Positions 62,935 to 64,000 of a DNA stretch of 64,000 nt are shown piece after piece (within the stretch, counting starts at the first letter, position 1; each line of letters begins with the position of its first letter). The stretch is taken from positions 38,147,542-38,211,541 of the forward strand of contig CM064683.1 in assembly GCA_032717465.1 (NCBI GenBank), read 5' to 3'. This DNA is from Coenobita brevimanus. Lineage: Eukaryota; Arthropoda; Malacostraca; Decapoda; Coenobitidae. The notes beneath the pieces were generated by a model. That model was not told the origin of the DNA. It saw only the letters and a program-made list of their open reading frames with translations, and did no database searches. The position numbers and the translations under genes are program-made.

Positions 62935-62937
<3 letters not shown>
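61914..62937 (-). mobile_element. Tigger-like element encoding only the DNA-binding domain
   Basis: Left end CAGTACCCTCGCGTCCGACA and reversed right end CAGTACCCTCGCGTCCAACA, flanked by TA (61912-61913, 62938-62939). Subterminal CGTGTTGGAC motifs recur at both ends (transposase-site candidates). 1,024 bp with one open gene on the minus strand. Confidence 0.85.
62173..62517 (-). CDS. Truncated Tigger protein: psq helix-turn-helix with acidic tail
   Basis: Probable start at MPRKPSENPKKRRHLPQATK (62517); an upstream in-frame Met at 62580 adds a hydrophobic stretch that does not fit the family. 114 codons: a basic N-terminus, a psq-type HTH (KLEIERKKKRERKVDIAKAY, DVNEASLRTIIKKQDKI), then the acidic MDVDEDSDSECDF that resembles the region after the catalytic core in Tigger transposases, and TAG-free run to TQ-stop. 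The CENP-B HTH and DDE core appear to have been deleted in phase, leaving a short open frame. It could bind the element's ends without cutting; that is inference. Confidence 0.65.
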   Translation of the reverse strand: MPRKPSENPKKRRHLPQATKLEIERKKKRERKVDIAKAYDVNEASLRTIIKKQDKILAAVKAYGVLGQAEAGPSMDVDEDSDSECDFAGFMREVEEKQQPLPAIDTSSHHPGTQ

Positions 62938-62938
<1 letters not shown>

Positions 62939-62978
<40 letters not shown>

Positions 62979-62985
62979 TGTATAT
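62939..62985. repeat. TA microsatellite
   Basis: About 36 bases of (TA)n plus CTGTATATACAG between two Tigger-like elements. Confidence 0.95.
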
Positions 62986-62986
62986 A

Positions 62987-64000
62987 CAGTAATCCTTCCA
63001 ATATCCGACATAATAGGGCCATAGGCAGGTCCGGATAGTGGTCCTGTCCGGATATTGGGCCCCAGCCTCCTGGACTTGTACTTATGGACCCTAACTCAGA
63101 CAAACACCTATACAACTCCCTCTGGACATGCATTGCACCTATTTAAGATCCAAATCACACCAATAAGGGACATAAAAGACTGAAATAAATGCAAAAGAAC
63201 CATAAAATGAGGTTTTAGAGGTGAGGTTATACAGTATTAAACATTCTGGGTACTTACAAGTGCCTGGCTCCTGGACTGGTTTGAACTGCCAGTTTGCAGT
63301 CCTCAGTTAATCCTCTGCACTCTAGATTCTAATTTCTTAACACTGCACAACACTGTAAATTCCCGTGTGTTCTAGAGGCGAGGTATTGCAGTTTATTCAC
63401 TGTTTATTCACAAAAAACAGGCACCTGTGGCTTGCACTGCTATAAGCAAATGCTCTCGATCGGAGTTAGGCTGTGACTGTTGATGATGGCGGGGTAACAG
63501 AGTTGCCAGATCGCAACGGCCACATTACCAATATCCTCAACTTTCATTACCAAATTTAACTTTTTGTTACCAAATTCATAAAGCTAGCATTTATTCTTCA
63601 CTAATTATATAAACAAGTGGAAATACATGTAATCACTCTCCTTATAATTAACACCATGTTGATTATTTTCACGCTATGTAGGGTAGCAGATTAATGAGAG
63701 AGAGCAAACAATCCACCATCTCCATCCTGTGTATCCTCATACATGTGAAAAATCCATTTGGTAATGCATTATTCTGATTCATTACCAAACGAATTTTTCA
63801 TTACCAAATTGGCCCACACTTGGTAATGAAAAATACCAAATGGCAACCCTGACAGGGGAGGGGGGAGGGGGGTGGGGGAAGGAAGGAAGGGGTGAAGGGA
63901 CCATGGTGTAACAGCTGTTTGGCGCCATGCGGCAATTTCAAATTATGGGAGGGAAAAAAAGTCAGATTTTTTTTCGAATTTTTTTCGTTTTTTTGCCCAT
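62987..64000 (-). mobile_element. Third copy of the CAGTAATCC Tigger family, running off the window
   Basis: The terminus at 62987 (CAGTAATCCTTCCAATATCC) and the next ~250 bases (GTCCGGATATTGGGCCCCAG, CATAAGTAC-complement, CACACCAATAAGG) are the reversed right end of 57030-60139. At 63900-64000, GGCAATTTCAAATTATGG and A/T-rich TTTTTTTCG sequence correspond to its left end (57140-57190). So this is a ~1.05 kb deletion derivative, its other terminus just beyond base 64000. It contains a nested element at 63498-63851. Confidence 0.85.
63498..63851. mobile_element. Small element with CAG(A/G)GTTGCCA ends
   Basis: Left end CAGAGTTGCCAGATCG and reversed right end CAGGGTTGCCATTTGG. Interior built from repeated TTACCAAATT/TTGGTAATG motifs in both orientations. 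The ends resemble hAT termini, but I find no matching 8-bp flanks. Confidence 0.55.

Overview
This 64 kb window looks like repeat-rich nuclear DNA from an arthropod, most likely a decapod crustacean. Three things support this: very dense microsatellites and minisatellites; a degenerate CCTAA/TTAGG block of the arthropod telomere type (55749-55870); and several LINE lineages of the kind that fill crab and shrimp genomes. The crustacean assignment rests on family knowledge, not on a search. I find no intact host protein gene, no functional tRNA or rRNA gene, and nothing bacterial. Almost every recognisable reading frame belongs to a transposable element; two weak host-exon candidates are listed with low confidence.

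Layout. 0-9 kb: LINE fragments, a 1.2 kb polypyrimidine minisatellite, a 17-bp satellite that starts at a 65-bp-arm palindrome, small inverted-repeat elements and a Harbinger-like element with a MADF exon. 9-21.6 kb: a Tigger-like non-autonomous element, hairpin-bearing SINE-like repeats, a tRNA-derived SINE, a 0.9 kb minisatellite fused to a LINE tail, a hAT-type MITE with target-site duplication, and a 2 kb array built on a GTCTCCTTGGTTAC core. 21.7-33.4 kb: a long copy of LINE-I (tail of ATAG repeats), a CR1-like LINE broken by a 5S-rRNA-derived SINE, a 1.2 kb degenerate array, and LINE-II and CR1-like fragments. 33.5-44.2 kb: two copies of an unusual composite repeat made of one short core in alternating orientation (one copy carries an RTE-type LINE insertion with clean target-site duplication), Jockey-like LINE pieces, and 1.2 kb and 1.6 kb minisatellites. 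44.3-52.7 kb: a hAT-type element, a CR1-like fragment, long purine tracts, a mariner-type fragment and two possible regulatory clusters. 52.8-64 kb: a dense stack of Tc1/mariner (pogo/Tigger) elements with at least four terminal-repeat families, one 3.1 kb copy with a nearly complete transposase stopped by a single TGA, deletion derivatives, and nested hAT and foldback elements.

Working names used here (mine, not database names). LINE-I: non-LTR element ending in ATAG repeats, at least 14 copies. LINE-II: non-LTR element whose 3' end reads GGAGCC-TTTAT-ACGATACGAT, six copies. How they interact: LINE-I appears to be the partner of the 5S-derived SINE, which carries the LINE-I 3' end; the autonomous Tigger copy could be the source of its deletion derivatives at 56439-56981 and 62987-64000; several Tigger copies sit in TA microsatellites. 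Boundaries of degenerate repeats are approximate (about 10-50 bases).
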